From Mycobacterium sp. IS-1742 (GTDB lineage Bacteria; Actinomycetota; Actinomycetes; Mycobacteriales; Mycobacteriaceae): a stretch of DNA of 64,000 nucleotides. The position numbers and the translations under genes are program-made. Location of the stretch: positions 52,570-116,569 of the forward strand of contig NZ_LQIV01000010.1 of the NCBI RefSeq assembly GCF_001500125.1, given 5' to 3'. The notes under the pieces are model-generated. The model saw nothing but the letters and a program-made list of their open reading frames with translations, ran no database searches and was not told the origin of the DNA. Of the stretch, positions 7,760-17,014 are shown in pieces; positions within the stretch are counted from its first letter, which is position 1, and every line of letters starts with the position of its first letter.

Positions 7760-10372
7760 ATGAGCCGACCGTCCCCACCTGCGCTGACCGTTCGGTACGA
7801 AGGATCCACCCGCACATTCGCCCCTGGCAACGACGTTGTCATCGGCCGTGATCTGCGGGCCGACGTCCGTATCGCCCACCCCTTGATCTCGCGCGCGCAC
7901 CTGGTGCTGCGATTCGACCAGGGCCGGTGGGTGGCCATCGACAACGGCAGCCTCAACGGCATGTTCGTCAACGGCAGGCGCGTGCCCGCCGTCGACATCC
8001 GCGACGGGCAGAGCCTCAACATCGGCAACCCCGACGGCCCGCAGCTGACGTTCGAGGTCGGCCGCCACCAGGGTTCGGCGGGACGGCCACCGCAGACCAC
8101 CGCGGTCCCCGTGGCGCGGGCCGCCACCGGGGGCTGGACACCATCGGCGCCCCCGCCACCCCCGGCGCCTCCGATGTCGCGGCCGCAGCCGCGCTATCCG
8201 ACAGGGGCGCAGCCGCACTATCCGTCCGGGCCGCAGCCACACCATCCGTCCGGCCCGCAGCCGCGCACGCGCCCACCGGCCCCCGGCGCCGCCATGTCGC
8301 CGCCGTTGTCGCCGCCGTTGTCGGAGCACGCCGCGCTCGAACCCGTCACCCGGATGGGCCCGACGGCCGCCCCGCGGTCCGGTGACGCCGGCAACCTCGC
8401 GACCAGCATGCTCAAGATCCTGCGGCCCGGCCGGGCGCCGGAGGCACCCGCCGGAGCGATCAAGATCGGCCGCGCGAGCGACAACGACATCGTCATCCCC
8501 GACGTGCTGGCCTCCCGCCATCACGCCTCGCTGGTTCCCGCGGCCGGCGGCACCGAGATCATCGACGCCCGCAGCATCAACGGCACCTTCGTCAACGGCG
8601 CCCGGGTGGAGTCAGCGCTGCTGCGCGACGGCGACGTGGTCACCATCGGCAACATCGACCTGGTCTTCAGCGGCGGCACGCTGGCCCGGCGGACGGAGAC
8701 CGCCGCCGCCACCGCCACCGGCGGCCTCGACGCGCGCGCCGTCACGTGGACGATCGAGAACAACAAGACGCTGCTGGACAACATCTCGCTGACCGCCCGC
8801 CCCGGCACGCTGACCGCGGTCATCGGGCCGTCCGGCGCAGGCAAGTCGACGTTCGCGCGCCTGGTCGCCGGATACACCCATCCCACCGCCGGGTCGGTGA
8901 CGTTCGAGGGTCACAACATCCACGCGGAGTACGCCTCACTGCGTTCCCGGATCGGGATGGTGCCCCAGGACGACGTCGTCCACGGTCAGCTCACCGTCAA
9001 ACAGGCGCTGATGTACGCGGCCGAACTGCGGCTGCCGCCGGACACCACCAAAGAGGACCGCGAACAGGTCGTCATGCAGGTCCTCGAGGAACTCGAGATG
9101 ACCAAGCACCTCGAGACCCGCGTGGACAAACTGTCCGGCGGCCAGCGCAAGCGCGCCTCAGTGGCCCTGGAACTGCTGACCGGCCCGTCACTGCTGATCC
9201 TCGACGAACCGACCTCCGGGCTCGACCCCGCCCTGGACCGCCAGGTCATGACCATGCTGCGGCAACTGGCCGACGCGGGCCGCGTCGTGCTGGTGGTCAC
9301 CCACTCGCTGACCTATCTGGACGTCTGCGACCAGGTGCTGCTGCTGGCGCCGGGCGGCAAGACCGCGTTCTGCGGTCCGCCCAGCGAGATCGGCCGGTCG
9401 ATGGGGACGACGAACTGGGCCGACATCTTCAGCTCGGTGGCCAGCGATCCGGAGGGTGCCAACCAGCGGTTCCTCGCGCTCAACGGCCCGCCACCGGACC
9501 AGCTGGCGACCGAGGACGAACCCAGCAACCTCGGCGAACCCTCGAAGACAAGCCTGCGGCGGCAGTTCTCGACGATCGCGCGGCGCCAGATGCGCCTGAT
9601 CGTCTCCGACCGCGGCTACTTCGTCTTCCTGGCCCTGCTGCCGTTCATCATGGGTGTGCTGTCGCTGTCGGTGCCCGGCACCGTCGGCTTCGGGGTGCCC
9701 GACCCGATGGGCGACGCCCCGAACGAACCCGGCCAGATCCTGGTGCTGCTCAACGTCGGCGCGATCTTCATGGGCACCGCGCTGACGGTCCGCGACCTCA
9801 TCGGCGAGCGTGCGATCTTCCGGCGCGAACAGGCCGTCGGCCTGTCCACCACGGCGTACCTGCTGGCCAAGGTGTGCATCTACGCGGTGTTCGCGATCCT
9901 GCAGTCCACCATCGTCACGGCGATCACCATCGCGGGCAAGGGCGCACCCACCCAGGGGGCGCTGACGTTCCTGAGCCCGACCGCCGAGCTGTTCGTCGTG
10001 ATGGCCGCCACGACGGTGACCGCGGCGATGGTCGGTCTGGCGCTGTCGGCGCTGGCGAAGTCTAACGAGCAGATCATGCCGCTCCTGGTCGTCGCGGTGA
10101 TGAGCCAGTTGGTGTTCTCCGGCGGCATGATCCCGGTGACCGACCGGCTGGTGCTCGACCAGCTGTCCTGGATCACGCCTGCCCGCTGGGGATTCGCCGC
10201 GTCGGCATCCGCCGTGGACCTGATCAAGCTGGTCCCCGGTCCGCTGACGCCGAAGGATGCGCACTGGGAGCACACCGGATCGGCGTGGTGGTTCGACATG
10301 GGCATGCTCGCCCTGCTGAGCGTCGCGTACGTCGGGTTCGTTCGCTGGAAGATCCGGCTCAAGAGCGCTTGA
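7760..10372 (+). CDS. FHA-domain ABC transporter (ATPase fused to permease), Rv1747-like
   Basis: An 870-residue protein. Two forkhead-associated domains (about residues 25-95 and 225-295, each with GR, SRxH and NGTFVNG-like motifs) are separated by a Pro-rich linker. An ABC ATPase follows, with Walker A GPSGAGKST near residue 357, signature LSGGQRKR near 457 and Walker B LLILDEPTSGLD near 477. An ABC2-type membrane domain with about six segments fills residues 615-870. M. tuberculosis Rv1747 has the same architecture and nearly the same length; its FHA domains bind phosphothreonines made by PknF (recall). No kinase gene is adjacent here. A cell-envelope export role is inferred from the family. 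Confidence 0.93.
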   Translation: MSRPSPPALTVRYEGSTRTFAPGNDVVIGRDLRADVRIAHPLISRAHLVLRFDQGRWVAIDNGSLNGMFVNGRRVPAVDIRDGQSLNIGNPDGPQLTFEVGRHQGSAGRPPQTTAVPVARAATGGWTPSAPPPPPAPPMSRPQPRYPTGAQPHYPSGPQPHHPSGPQPRTRPPAPGAAMSPPLSPPLSEHAALEPVTRMGPTAAPRSGDAGNLATSMLKILRPGRAPEAPAGAIKIGRASDNDIVIPDVLASRHHASLVPAAGGTEIIDARSINGTFVNGARVESALLRDGDVVTIGNIDLVFSGGTLARRTETAAATATGGLDARAVTWTIENNKTLLDNISLTARPGTLTAVIGPSGAGKSTFARLVAGYTHPTAGSVTFEGHNIHAEYASLRSRIGMVPQDDVVHGQLTVKQALMYAAELRLPPDTTKEDREQVVMQVLEELEMTKHLETRVDKLSGGQRKRASVALELLTGPSLLILDEPTSGLDPALDRQVMTMLRQLADAGRVVLVVTHSLTYLDVCDQVLLLAPGGKTAFCGPPSEIGRSMGTTNWADIFSSVASDPEGANQRFLALNGPPPDQLATEDEPSNLGEPSKTSLRRQFSTIARRQMRLIVSDRGYFVFLALLPFIMGVLSLSVPGTVGFGVPDPMGDAPNEPGQILVLLNVGAIFMGTALTVRDLIGERAIFRREQAVGLSTTAYLLAKVCIYAVFAILQSTIVTAITIAGKGAPTQGALTFLSPTAELFVVMAATTVTAAMVGLALSALAKSNEQIMPLLVVAVMSQLVFSGGMIPVTDRLVLDQLSWITPARWGFAASASAVDLIKLVPGPLTPKDAHWEHTGSAWWFDMGMLALLSVAYVGFVRWKIRLKSA

Positions 10373-10487
10373 TTTCGGATTCAACAAGATTCGGGCAAAT
10401 TTTCGCGTTCCCGCCATGAGTGTGGTTATGGTGTGTCCCGTGCGCGGCTGACCTGATGATCGAGCGGCCGCCGTGGAAGGGGGCCGA

Positions 10488-11444
10488 GTGCGGACACACA
10501 CCGAGTCCCTGGTCCGCCGGGCGTCGTGGGCCACGCCCGACCTCGCGGAGGCGCACGGTCTCCTGCAGGCCGATTACGGCGCCAGCCTGGTGTTGCGCGA
10601 GTCGCGGACCGCGGCCCGCCGGCTCAGTGTCGAGCGTCGTCAGACCTCCACGTTCGAATGTCACGATGTGCGGTTGCCCGCCACCCTGCAGTTCGACGTC
10701 GAGGACTACGGCGGCGTCGTCATCGCGGCGCTGCAGGCCGGCACGGTGACCGCGAACGGCGACGCCCACGGCGTCTCCTATCGGCGCGGCGACGTGTTCA
10801 TGTCGAACTTCCCCGGCGCGCGTTACCGGTGCTACGCCGATCACGCCTGGTCGCACACCGTGACGATCCCGGTTCGGGTGCTGGCGCAAGCCGCGGGCGT
10901 CGCACCGTCGTCGCTGCGGTTCATGTCGGGCAACCCCGTGAACGCCGCCGCCGCCGCGAAGTGGCTGGCCACGCTCGAGGCCGTCGAGGGGTTGCTCGAC
11001 GATCCGGACACCGCCAATCCGATCGTGCTGGGCAAGGCCGGCCGCATGCTGGCCGCCCGGGTGCTCGAGGTCTTCCCCGTCACCAGGACACCCGGCACCG
11101 AACACCCCGGACGGCTGGTCCCCAACTTCCTGCGCCGGGCCATCGCCTACATGGAGGACCACGCCGGCGCGGACATCAGCGTGGCCGATATCGCCGCCGC
11201 GGTCGAGCTCACCCATGACGGGGTGATCTACCTGTTCCGGCGTCACCTCGGAGTGGGTCCGCTGGACCATCTGCGCCGCATCCGCCTCGACCGGGCCCAC
11301 CGGGACCTGCTCGACGAGGACCCCGAGTCGACGTCGGTGTTCTCGATCGCGGCCCGTTGGGGCTTCCCGCACCTGCCGACGTTCGAGGAGCTCTACTGCG
11401 GCTCGTACGGACAGAATCCGCAGGAGACGCTGCACGCCGGCTGA
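10488..11444 (+). CDS. AraC/XylS-family transcriptional regulator
   Basis: A 318-residue regulator with an N-terminal AraC-binding-like domain and a C-terminal double helix-turn-helix from about residue 215 (DISVADIAAAVELTHDGVIY, then LRRIRLDRAHRDLL). GTG at 10488 is chosen because GGAAGGGGG (10475-10483) lies 4 nt upstream; an in-frame GTG at 10473 overlaps that SD. The effector and targets are unknown. It is followed 16 bp downstream by a rhomboid-like membrane protein on the same strand. Confidence 0.88.
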   Translation: MRTHTESLVRRASWATPDLAEAHGLLQADYGASLVLRESRTAARRLSVERRQTSTFECHDVRLPATLQFDVEDYGGVVIAALQAGTVTANGDAHGVSYRRGDVFMSNFPGARYRCYADHAWSHTVTIPVRVLAQAAGVAPSSLRFMSGNPVNAAAAAKWLATLEAVEGLLDDPDTANPIVLGKAGRMLAARVLEVFPVTRTPGTEHPGRLVPNFLRRAIAYMEDHAGADISVADIAAAVELTHDGVIYLFRRHLGVGPLDHLRRIRLDRAHRDLLDEDPESTSVFSIAARWGFPHLPTFEELYCGSYGQNPQETLHAG

Positions 11445-11460
11445 CCGGTAGATTCGCAAG

Positions 11461-12102
11461 GTGGCACGTGCCCTGGGAGCGGTCGGACGCCGCCTGGCCG
11501 ACGCGCCGGCGACCTTCATGTGGCTGGCCGTCCTCGCGGTCACCACGCGGGTGCAGCGGGCCGCGGGTGGGTCGCGCGCACAGCTGCTGCGCAGCCAGTC
11601 GACCAATCTGAACCACCTGTCGGAGGAGCCGACGCGGGTGCTGGCCGCGAGCCTGTTCTGGCTCGACGGCAGGAGGTGGTGGCCGTACGTCCCGCCGTTC
11701 GCCGCCGTCCTCGCCCCGGCCGAACGCCGCCTGGGCACCCTCCGGTGGCTCGTCGTGGGCACCGCGGCGCACATCGCCGGCACATATCTCGGGCAGGGGT
11801 ACCTGCGCCGATCCATCCGCACCGAACAGGCACCGCCACGGCTCGCCGATGCCCACGACGTGGGGGTCAGCTATTTCCTGCTGGGCGTCGCGGGGACGCT
11901 GTCGGCGTACCTGCCGCGGCGGCACCGGGTCCGGGTGCGCGCCGCCGGCGTCGCCGTCCTCGCCGCCAACGCGGTCGTCCGGCCCACCTTCACCGAGGTC
12001 GGCCACCTGAGCGCCTTCCTCACCGGCCTGGCGCTGAGCCCGCTGGCGATCGACCGTGACCGACACCCGTATCCGGGTACACAGGGACATGCGCGCCACT
12101 GA
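11461..12102 (+). CDS. Rhomboid-like integral membrane protein
   Basis: A 213-residue protein with about five membrane segments (FMWLAVLAVTTRV, WPYVPPFAAVLAP, LVVGTAAHIAGTYL, GVSYFLLGVAGTLSAYL, and a C-terminal LSAFLTGLALSPLAI). The segment NLNHLSEEPTRVLAASLFWL resembles actinobacterial rhomboid-like proteins. The Gly-x-Ser-Gly catalytic loop of true rhomboid proteases is not evident, so protease activity is not claimed. GTG start. It overlaps the next gene by 47 bp, so one of the two starts could be mis-set. Confidence 0.7.
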   Translation: MARALGAVGRRLADAPATFMWLAVLAVTTRVQRAAGGSRAQLLRSQSTNLNHLSEEPTRVLAASLFWLDGRRWWPYVPPFAAVLAPAERRLGTLRWLVVGTAAHIAGTYLGQGYLRRSIRTEQAPPRLADAHDVGVSYFLLGVAGTLSAYLPRRHRVRVRAAGVAVLAANAVVRPTFTEVGHLSAFLTGLALSPLAIDRDRHPYPGTQGHARH

Positions 12103-13315
12103 GATCAGGGCCCTCGGCGAGGTCGCCGCCGAGGGCGTCACCGTCCTGCACGACATCGTCCGGGGCATGCACACCGGCATCGCGAGCCGGGTGTTCGCCT
12201 CCGTCGGCCCGGCCGCCCGTCCGGTCGAGATGGTCCACGACGTGATCGCCCAGGCGGTCTACACCGCGATCGGCACGACCGGGCAACGCGTGCCCCAGGC
12301 GGTCGGCGCCCTGGCGGCGACGCGGTTCGACGACGACACGCCGTTGGATCGGACACCGGCGGTCGCGGAGGCGATCGCGGCGCTCAACGGCATCTACGGC
12401 GACGAACTCGCCGCCCGCGGCAACGCGCTGGCCACGACGATGTCGGTGCGGGTCGACGGGCGCAGCGTGGATCCGGCGCCTGCGCCGCTCGCCGAGGCGT
12501 TCCCCGATGCGACGAACCGCATCGTCGTCTTCGTGCACGGCCTGTGCCAGACCGAATCGTCGTGGCGCCGGCCCCCGCGTCCGTCCGTCGAGGCGCCCGA
12601 CCCGCGGCCCTACGGTGCGCGGCTGCGCGACGACCTCGGCTTCACGCCGGTCGACGTGCGGTACAACACCGGCCTGCACATCTCGGACAACGGGCACGCG
12701 CTCGACGAACTCCTGGTGTCGCTGACCGAGGCGTGGCCGGTCCCGGTGTCCGACATCGCGTTGGTCGGGCACTCGATGGGCGGGCTGGTGGTGCGCAGCG
12801 CCTGCCACTACGGCGACGAGAACGGCGACGACTGGACCCGGCGGGTGCGCCAGGTGGTGTGCCTGGGCTCACCGCACCTGGGCGCCGACCTCGAGAAGGG
12901 CGTCAACGCCGCGGCCTGGGCATTGGCCCGCCTCCGCGAGACGCGTGCCCTGGCGGACTTCCTCAATCTGCGCAGCGACGGGATCAAGGATCTACGCTTC
13001 GGCGCCTGCCTGGACGACGACTGGGCCGGGGCCGATCCCGACGAGTTCCTGCGCGACCGCTGCAACGAGGTGCCGTTCCTCCCCGGTGCGTCGTACCACT
13101 TCGTGGCGACGTCGGCGGCGCCGCGACCGGTCGGCCTCATCCTGGGCGATCACCTGGTCCGGCCGAAAAGCGCATCCGGGCGGGGACGGCATCGCCGGAT
13201 CCCCTTCGACGCGGACAACGGCCTGGTGATGACGGGTCTGCACCACTTCGACCTGCTCAACCACCCCGAGATCTACGCGCGGCTGGTGCACTGGCTGGGC
13301 GTCACCGCAGAGTGA
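12056..13315 (+). CDS. Alpha/beta-hydrolase, lipase-like (PGAP1/triacylglycerol lipase type)
   Basis: A 419-residue hydrolase. The oxyanion-region strand VFVHGLCQTESSW is near residue 160, the nucleophile elbow GHSMGGL near residues 239-245 (Ser241), and a late His lies in LHHFDLLNHPEIY near residue 400. The first 150 residues form a helical region without recognised domains. No signal peptide is seen. The GTG start overlaps the rhomboid-like gene; an ATG at 12089 is an alternative. Its 3' end overlaps the convergent transglutaminase gene by 14 bp. Substrate unknown; esters or lipids are likely from the family. Confidence 0.82.
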   Translation: MTDTRIRVHRDMRATEIRALGEVAAEGVTVLHDIVRGMHTGIASRVFASVGPAARPVEMVHDVIAQAVYTAIGTTGQRVPQAVGALAATRFDDDTPLDRTPAVAEAIAALNGIYGDELAARGNALATTMSVRVDGRSVDPAPAPLAEAFPDATNRIVVFVHGLCQTESSWRRPPRPSVEAPDPRPYGARLRDDLGFTPVDVRYNTGLHISDNGHALDELLVSLTEAWPVPVSDIALVGHSMGGLVVRSACHYGDENGDDWTRRVRQVVCLGSPHLGADLEKGVNAAAWALARLRETRALADFLNLRSDGIKDLRFGACLDDDWAGADPDEFLRDRCNEVPFLPGASYHFVATSAAPRPVGLILGDHLVRPKSASGRGRHRRIPFDADNGLVMTGLHHFDLLNHPEIYARLVHWLGVTAE

Positions 13316-14105
13316 CGAGGTCGGACACCGAATCCCGCGGGAGCTCACCGTCGACGACCGCGGTGACCGTCATCTTCTGCAGGGTGATCGACCCGTCGTG
13401 GTTGTCGAGGAACGCGGTGTCGGCGGCGTCACGTCCGGTCGCGATGCGCACCATGGACTGCCGGGGCGCCAGGCAGGTGGCGTCCACCACCCGCCACTGT
13501 CCGTCGACGTGGGCCTCGGCGACGGCGTGGAAGTCCATCGGACTGCATCCGGGCGCGTAGACCGAGACCAGGCGGGCCGGGACGTTGAGCGCGCGCAGCA
13601 TCGCGATGACGAGGTGGGCGTAGTCGCGGCAGACGCCCGCTCCGGCCAGCAGGGTGTCCGCGGCCCCGTCGATGGGATCGCTCGATCCGGGAACATAGTC
13701 CAGACGCGCGCCCACCCACGACGACACCCGCTCCAGCAGGGCGCCGGAGTCGGTGACGTCACCGAATTCCGTTGCGGCGAAGCCGAAGAACTTGTCGGCC
13801 TCCGCGTAACGACTCGGTCGCAGATAGGTGGACAGATCGATGTCGCGGACCTCGGGCGGCCCCGCGAGGCCCCGGATCGTCGCCTCGTAGGACGCTGTCA
13901 CCGTGCCCCGCGCGGCGGCGAACCTGTGGATGCGGGTGCCGTGTTCGCCGATCAGTTCCCGCGCCTCGACCGGTGAGCCGTCGTGACGGAACGTCAGCAC
14001 CTCGCTCACGTCAGCGCCCGGATGCGCGGCGAGCGCGATCTGGAACTCGAGCGTGGTGGGTGCGGTGACCTCGATCTCGAGTTCGGCGCCGACGGTGCGG
14101 CTCAT
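13302..14105 (-). CDS. Transglutaminase-like cysteine protease-fold protein
   Basis: A 267-residue protein with an N-terminal beta-rich domain (bacterial transglutaminase-like N-terminus) and a transglutaminase core. The triad is visible: Cys159 in GVCRDYAHL, His193 in DFHAVAEAH and Asp208 in VVDATCLAP. Most bacterial members act as peptidases or are uncharacterised, so no substrate is assigned. ATG at 14105 (MSRTVGAELEIEV) is preferred over 14120 because family members tend to begin there (recall). Confidence 0.85.
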   Translation of the reverse strand: MSRTVGAELEIEVTAPTTLEFQIALAAHPGADVSEVLTFRHDGSPVEARELIGEHGTRIHRFAAARGTVTASYEATIRGLAGPPEVRDIDLSTYLRPSRYAEADKFFGFAATEFGDVTDSGALLERVSSWVGARLDYVPGSSDPIDGAADTLLAGAGVCRDYAHLVIAMLRALNVPARLVSVYAPGCSPMDFHAVAEAHVDGQWRVVDATCLAPRQSMVRIATGRDAADTAFLDNHDGSITLQKMTVTAVVDGELPRDSVSDLVTLR

Positions 14106-14233
14106 GGTGTCCCGGGGCATCGGCCCAGTCTGGTGCCGATCGGGTGTGGGCGCAGCGCGAGAGACGGTGACGCGCCGGGTGAATCACACGCGTGTCGACG
14201 TGGCGGGATTTGATCGAAGCGGTGTTCGAACGA

Positions 14234-15691
14234 TCACGTCATCACATCCGTTCCTCGGTTCAGCGGACCGCACCGGAGATCGAACCGTTCCCTGACCGTG
14301 TCGAGGGCGCGGCGCTGGTGGTCGCGATGCCTGCGGTGGGTCAGCATGAACCTGGCCGTCGCCGCCATCCTGCGCGGCAGCGGGTACCAGCGGTCGAAAT
14401 CGAGCCCGCACTCCGCGAACACCTTCGCCGGCAGTGCATCGGCCATGAGGCTGAGGTTGTACTGCGCGAGGGTCAACAGCGTGTACGGGAACGCCGTTCG
14501 CGACTTGTTCGTCAGGTCCTGTACGTCGAGTTCGTACAAAGGGGTGTCGCGCAGCCGGTCGAGCATCAGCATGTGCGTCATGAAGTACCCCATGAAGGAG
14601 CTCAGATGCATTGTCGCCGAGCGTATCTGGATCGACAACACCGACCCTCCCGCGGACGCGTAGGGCTCGTACGGATCATCGCGGTTGGTGACGTAACCGG
14701 TGCAGTTCACGATCCAGCTCCCGGGTGCGACGGGGGTGGTCTCACCGCTGCGGAACCTCATCTCGACTCCGTCGCCTCGATCGACGGCGTCGACGAAGTA
14801 GTCCATGGTCACCGAGCGCAGACCGTCGGCGATGGTTCGGCACTCGGCCTTCGACAGCACGCCCAGCAGGAAGTTCGCGGTGGCGGGAGTGAGCCACGTG
14901 CCGTACCGCGCGCGGTGCCACTGCCACACCTCGTCCTCGTTCGTGCCGTCGAACCGCCGGGACGCCTGAACTCCCAACGTGCTGACGAGGGTTCCGCCGA
15001 CCCACCTCCGGACGCCGGTGGGGAAGAACGTGTCACGGCACTGGAAGAACGTGCCGCCACCGGCGACCAGGTTGACCTCCCGTCCAGGGCATTGGGTGAT
15101 CAGCGCGTGGGCGGTGTCCATCGCGGTCTTCCCGCCGCCGATGATCCAGACCGGCGTTGTGCTGTCGGCGATCTCGCCGACGCGCACGTCGCAGTGGTCC
15201 GGGGACACCGAGTGCACACGCCCGGTCGAGACCGGCAGCGGATCGTTCGGTGTGATCCGGAAACCGTAGGCCTTCACCAGCTTCGCGGCGTCGATCTCCA
15301 GCGAGGCACCGTCGGCCGAGCGGCAGGCGACGCGGACGCGGCCGTCGGCCTCCACGGCGTCGACCATGTCCCAGCCGTAGAACTCGTCGACCCGCACACG
15401 CCGGCGGATCTCGTCGAGACAGTGCTGCAGGTGGTCGAGCACCTCGTCCTTGGTCGCGAGGTAGGACCGCTCGCGCCCGAGCGTCCAGGCGATGTCGCCC
15501 GCGGTGAACATCCCGTGCGGCTGGTGGAGACGGACGTAGGGGTAGGTGTCGACCCACATTCCGCCGGCACGGCGCCTGCGGTCGACGAGGACGATGCGCT
15601 GATCCGGGGCGAGGTGCCGGCTCGCGGCATAGAGCGCGTTGAGGCCGGCCAAGCCGGCACCGACGATGCAGACGTCACAACTCTCGGTCAT
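14234..15691 (-). CDS. Flavin-containing monooxygenase-like FAD/NAD(P) oxidoreductase
   Basis: A 485-residue protein with an N-terminal FAD-binding motif VGAGLAGL (residues 10-17), a second dinucleotide motif IIGGGKTA near residue 183 for NADPH, and the region between them (GGMWVDTYPYVRLHQPHGMF) resembling FMO/Baeyer-Villiger enzymes. Likely oxidises a small organic substrate at N, S or a ketone, but the specificity is not readable. A GAGGAGGT Shine-Dalgarno just upstream of ATG 15691 supports the start. It is divergent from the small secreted protein cluster. Confidence 0.85.
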   Translation of the reverse strand: MTESCDVCIVGAGLAGLNALYAASRHLAPDQRIVLVDRRRRAGGMWVDTYPYVRLHQPHGMFTAGDIAWTLGRERSYLATKDEVLDHLQHCLDEIRRRVRVDEFYGWDMVDAVEADGRVRVACRSADGASLEIDAAKLVKAYGFRITPNDPLPVSTGRVHSVSPDHCDVRVGEIADSTTPVWIIGGGKTAMDTAHALITQCPGREVNLVAGGGTFFQCRDTFFPTGVRRWVGGTLVSTLGVQASRRFDGTNEDEVWQWHRARYGTWLTPATANFLLGVLSKAECRTIADGLRSVTMDYFVDAVDRGDGVEMRFRSGETTPVAPGSWIVNCTGYVTNRDDPYEPYASAGGSVLSIQIRSATMHLSSFMGYFMTHMLMLDRLRDTPLYELDVQDLTNKSRTAFPYTLLTLAQYNLSLMADALPAKVFAECGLDFDRWYPLPRRMAATARFMLTHRRHRDHQRRALDTVRERFDLRCGPLNRGTDVMT

Positions 15692-15786
15692 GAAGACCTC
15701 CTCGACGGTCCCAGTATTCGCCGTCCGAGTGTGAGAAAGCCAGAGTCCGTTGAGTCGTCAAGCTCCTCGCCGGGCGAGGATCTTTA

Positions 15787-15821
15787 TTTCGTTTTTGTTC
15801 GTCAATATCCGGCAAACGAAA
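15787..15821. promoter_or_regulatory. Inverted repeat TTTCGTTT/AAACGAAA in a divergent promoter region
   Basis: A perfect 8-bp inverted repeat (15787-15794 and 15814-15821) separated by 19 nt sits in an unusually AT-rich patch between the divergent monooxygenase and secreted-protein genes. The half-site spacing fits a dimeric regulator binding on one helix face. No regulator is identified. Confidence 0.35.
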
Positions 15822-15875
15822 CCGCATCGTCATAAGCTTCTCACTGCACGGCGTCTTCAACGGGGAGGAACGGCC

Positions 15876-16241
15876 ATGCGAATTCTGCGACACTGCGCGG
15901 CCTTCGGCGCGGCGATGGTGACGGTCGTGCCGTCGTACCTGATCCTCACCGCCCCGCCCGCTTCCGCCGAGTGCACCGAGACCGGTGGAATCACGATGTG
16001 TCAGAACGAAGTTCGCCGCGCAGAGACCGGACCTGCCGGTCAGGACCTGTGGTATCCGTACCCTTGCGAGCTCGACTACCTCTGCGACGACGGCGTATCG
16101 GTCTTCGACTACGACTCGGACAATGACGTCAGGCCGCCCGACACACCGGGTCGGCCCGACATCGGTCTGCCCGGCCGTCCCGGTGACCGACCCGACCGAC
16201 CCGACGGGCCGGGAGGCGGCGGAGGCATCGGCGGGCGGTGA
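15876..16241 (+). CDS. Small secreted cysteine-containing protein (paralog A)
   Basis: A 121-residue protein with a Sec signal peptide (MRILRHC to about residue 31, cleavage after PASA). The mature part has four cysteines (33, 42, 64, 70), a PYPCELDYLCDD motif and a low-complexity Pro/Gly/Arg/Asp tail. It is clearly paralogous to the protein at 16648: both share C-T-x-x-GG-(I/V)-T-x-C and PYPCExDYxCDD with nearly equal cysteine spacing. GGGGAGGAA at 15862-15870 supports the start. Function unknown; probably extracellular with two disulfides. Confidence 0.8.
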   Translation: MRILRHCAAFGAAMVTVVPSYLILTAPPASAECTETGGITMCQNEVRRAETGPAGQDLWYPYPCELDYLCDDGVSVFDYDSDNDVRPPDTPGRPDIGLPGRPGDRPDRPDGPGGGGGIGGR

Positions 16242-16267
16242 AACCCAGCCTCTTCGAGAGGAGTGAC

Positions 16268-16645
16268 ATGACGATCAGATTCCGCGCTGTCGGCGCAACG
16301 GTCGCGGTCGGCGCGGCCGTCGCTGCGGCGCTCGTGACCGGTGGCGCCACCGCTTCCGCGCAACCGCCACCTCTGCCCCCACCGCCGCCACCGGGCTGCA
16401 CGGCGGCAGATATGTCCGGCGTCGCGGCGGGTGTCACCGCGGCGACGTCGACTTACCTGTTCACCCACCCGGAGGTCAACGCGTTCTTCACCGGCCTGAA
16501 GGGCCTGCCGAGGGAAGAGGTGCGCGCGCGGGTCGCCGAGTACGCCGACGCCAATCCGCAGGTGAGGGCGGACCTCCAGGGTATCCGGCAGCCGATGGTC
16601 GACTTCCGGAATCGTTGCGGCGTTGCAGCGCAACCAAACCGGTAA
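16268..16645 (+). CDS. Haemophore-like secreted protein (Rv0203-type)
   Basis: A 125-residue protein with a signal peptide ending around residue 31 (TASA), a Pro run, then an all-helical domain between Cys44 and Cys117. The pattern (short Pro-rich start, a Cys at each end, TYLFTHPEVNAFF and a late VDFRNRC) matches the mycobacterial haem-binding family to which Rv0203 belongs (recall). Its likely role is binding haem outside the cell. It sits between two paralogous secreted proteins, with 26 bp before it and 2 bp after it, so the three are probably one transcript. Confidence 0.75.
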   Translation: MTIRFRAVGATVAVGAAVAAALVTGGATASAQPPPLPPPPPPGCTAADMSGVAAGVTAATSTYLFTHPEVNAFFTGLKGLPREEVRARVAEYADANPQVRADLQGIRQPMVDFRNRCGVAAQPNR

Positions 16646-16647
16646 CG

Positions 16648-17004
16648 ATGCGGGTGATGCGACGCCGGCTGGCCGTGGGAGCCACCGGCGTTCTCCTGCC
16701 CTTCGGCGCACTCGCGTCGGCCGCCCCGGCGCTCGCGGACTGCACGAATGCCGGTGGGGTGACCGTCTGCGCGCAGGGTGACGTGCGCGGCTCCGACACC
16801 GGCGGCACGGTCGGCTCCACCGGTCCCTACTACCCGTACCCGTGCGAGTACGACTATTACTGCGACGACTGGGGAGTCGACCTGATCCTCGACGTCGATC
16901 CCCCCGGTGGCGATTTGGGCCGGCCGGGCGGGCCCGGCGCCCGGCCGGACAACAGTCTGCCCGGCGGCCGGCCCGGCGGCGGCGGGCGCGGCGGACGCCG
17001 CTGA
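16648..17004 (+). CDS. Small secreted cysteine-containing protein (paralog B)
   Basis: A 118-residue paralog of the protein at 15876. The signal peptide ends at about residue 30 (PALA), cysteines are at 32, 41, 66 and 72, the PYPCEYDYYCDD motif is conserved, and a Gly/Pro/Arg-rich tail follows. It starts 2 bp after the stop of the haemophore-like gene; an ATG three codons in (16657) is an equal candidate start. Function unknown. Its 3' end faces mfpA with 10 bp between stops and no obvious terminator hairpin. Confidence 0.78.
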   Translation: MRVMRRRLAVGATGVLLPFGALASAAPALADCTNAGGVTVCAQGDVRGSDTGGTVGSTGPYYPYPCEYDYYCDDWGVDLILDVDPPGGDLGRPGGPGARPDNSLPGGRPGGGGRGGRR

Positions 17005-17014
17005 GGCGCTCCCG

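Noticed and set aside
8130..8330. Repetitive Pro-rich DNA as a possible tandem-repeat element
   Set aside because: It is the Pro-rich linker between the two FHA domains of the Rv1747-like protein; the repetition (YPTGAQPHYPSGPQP) is at protein level.
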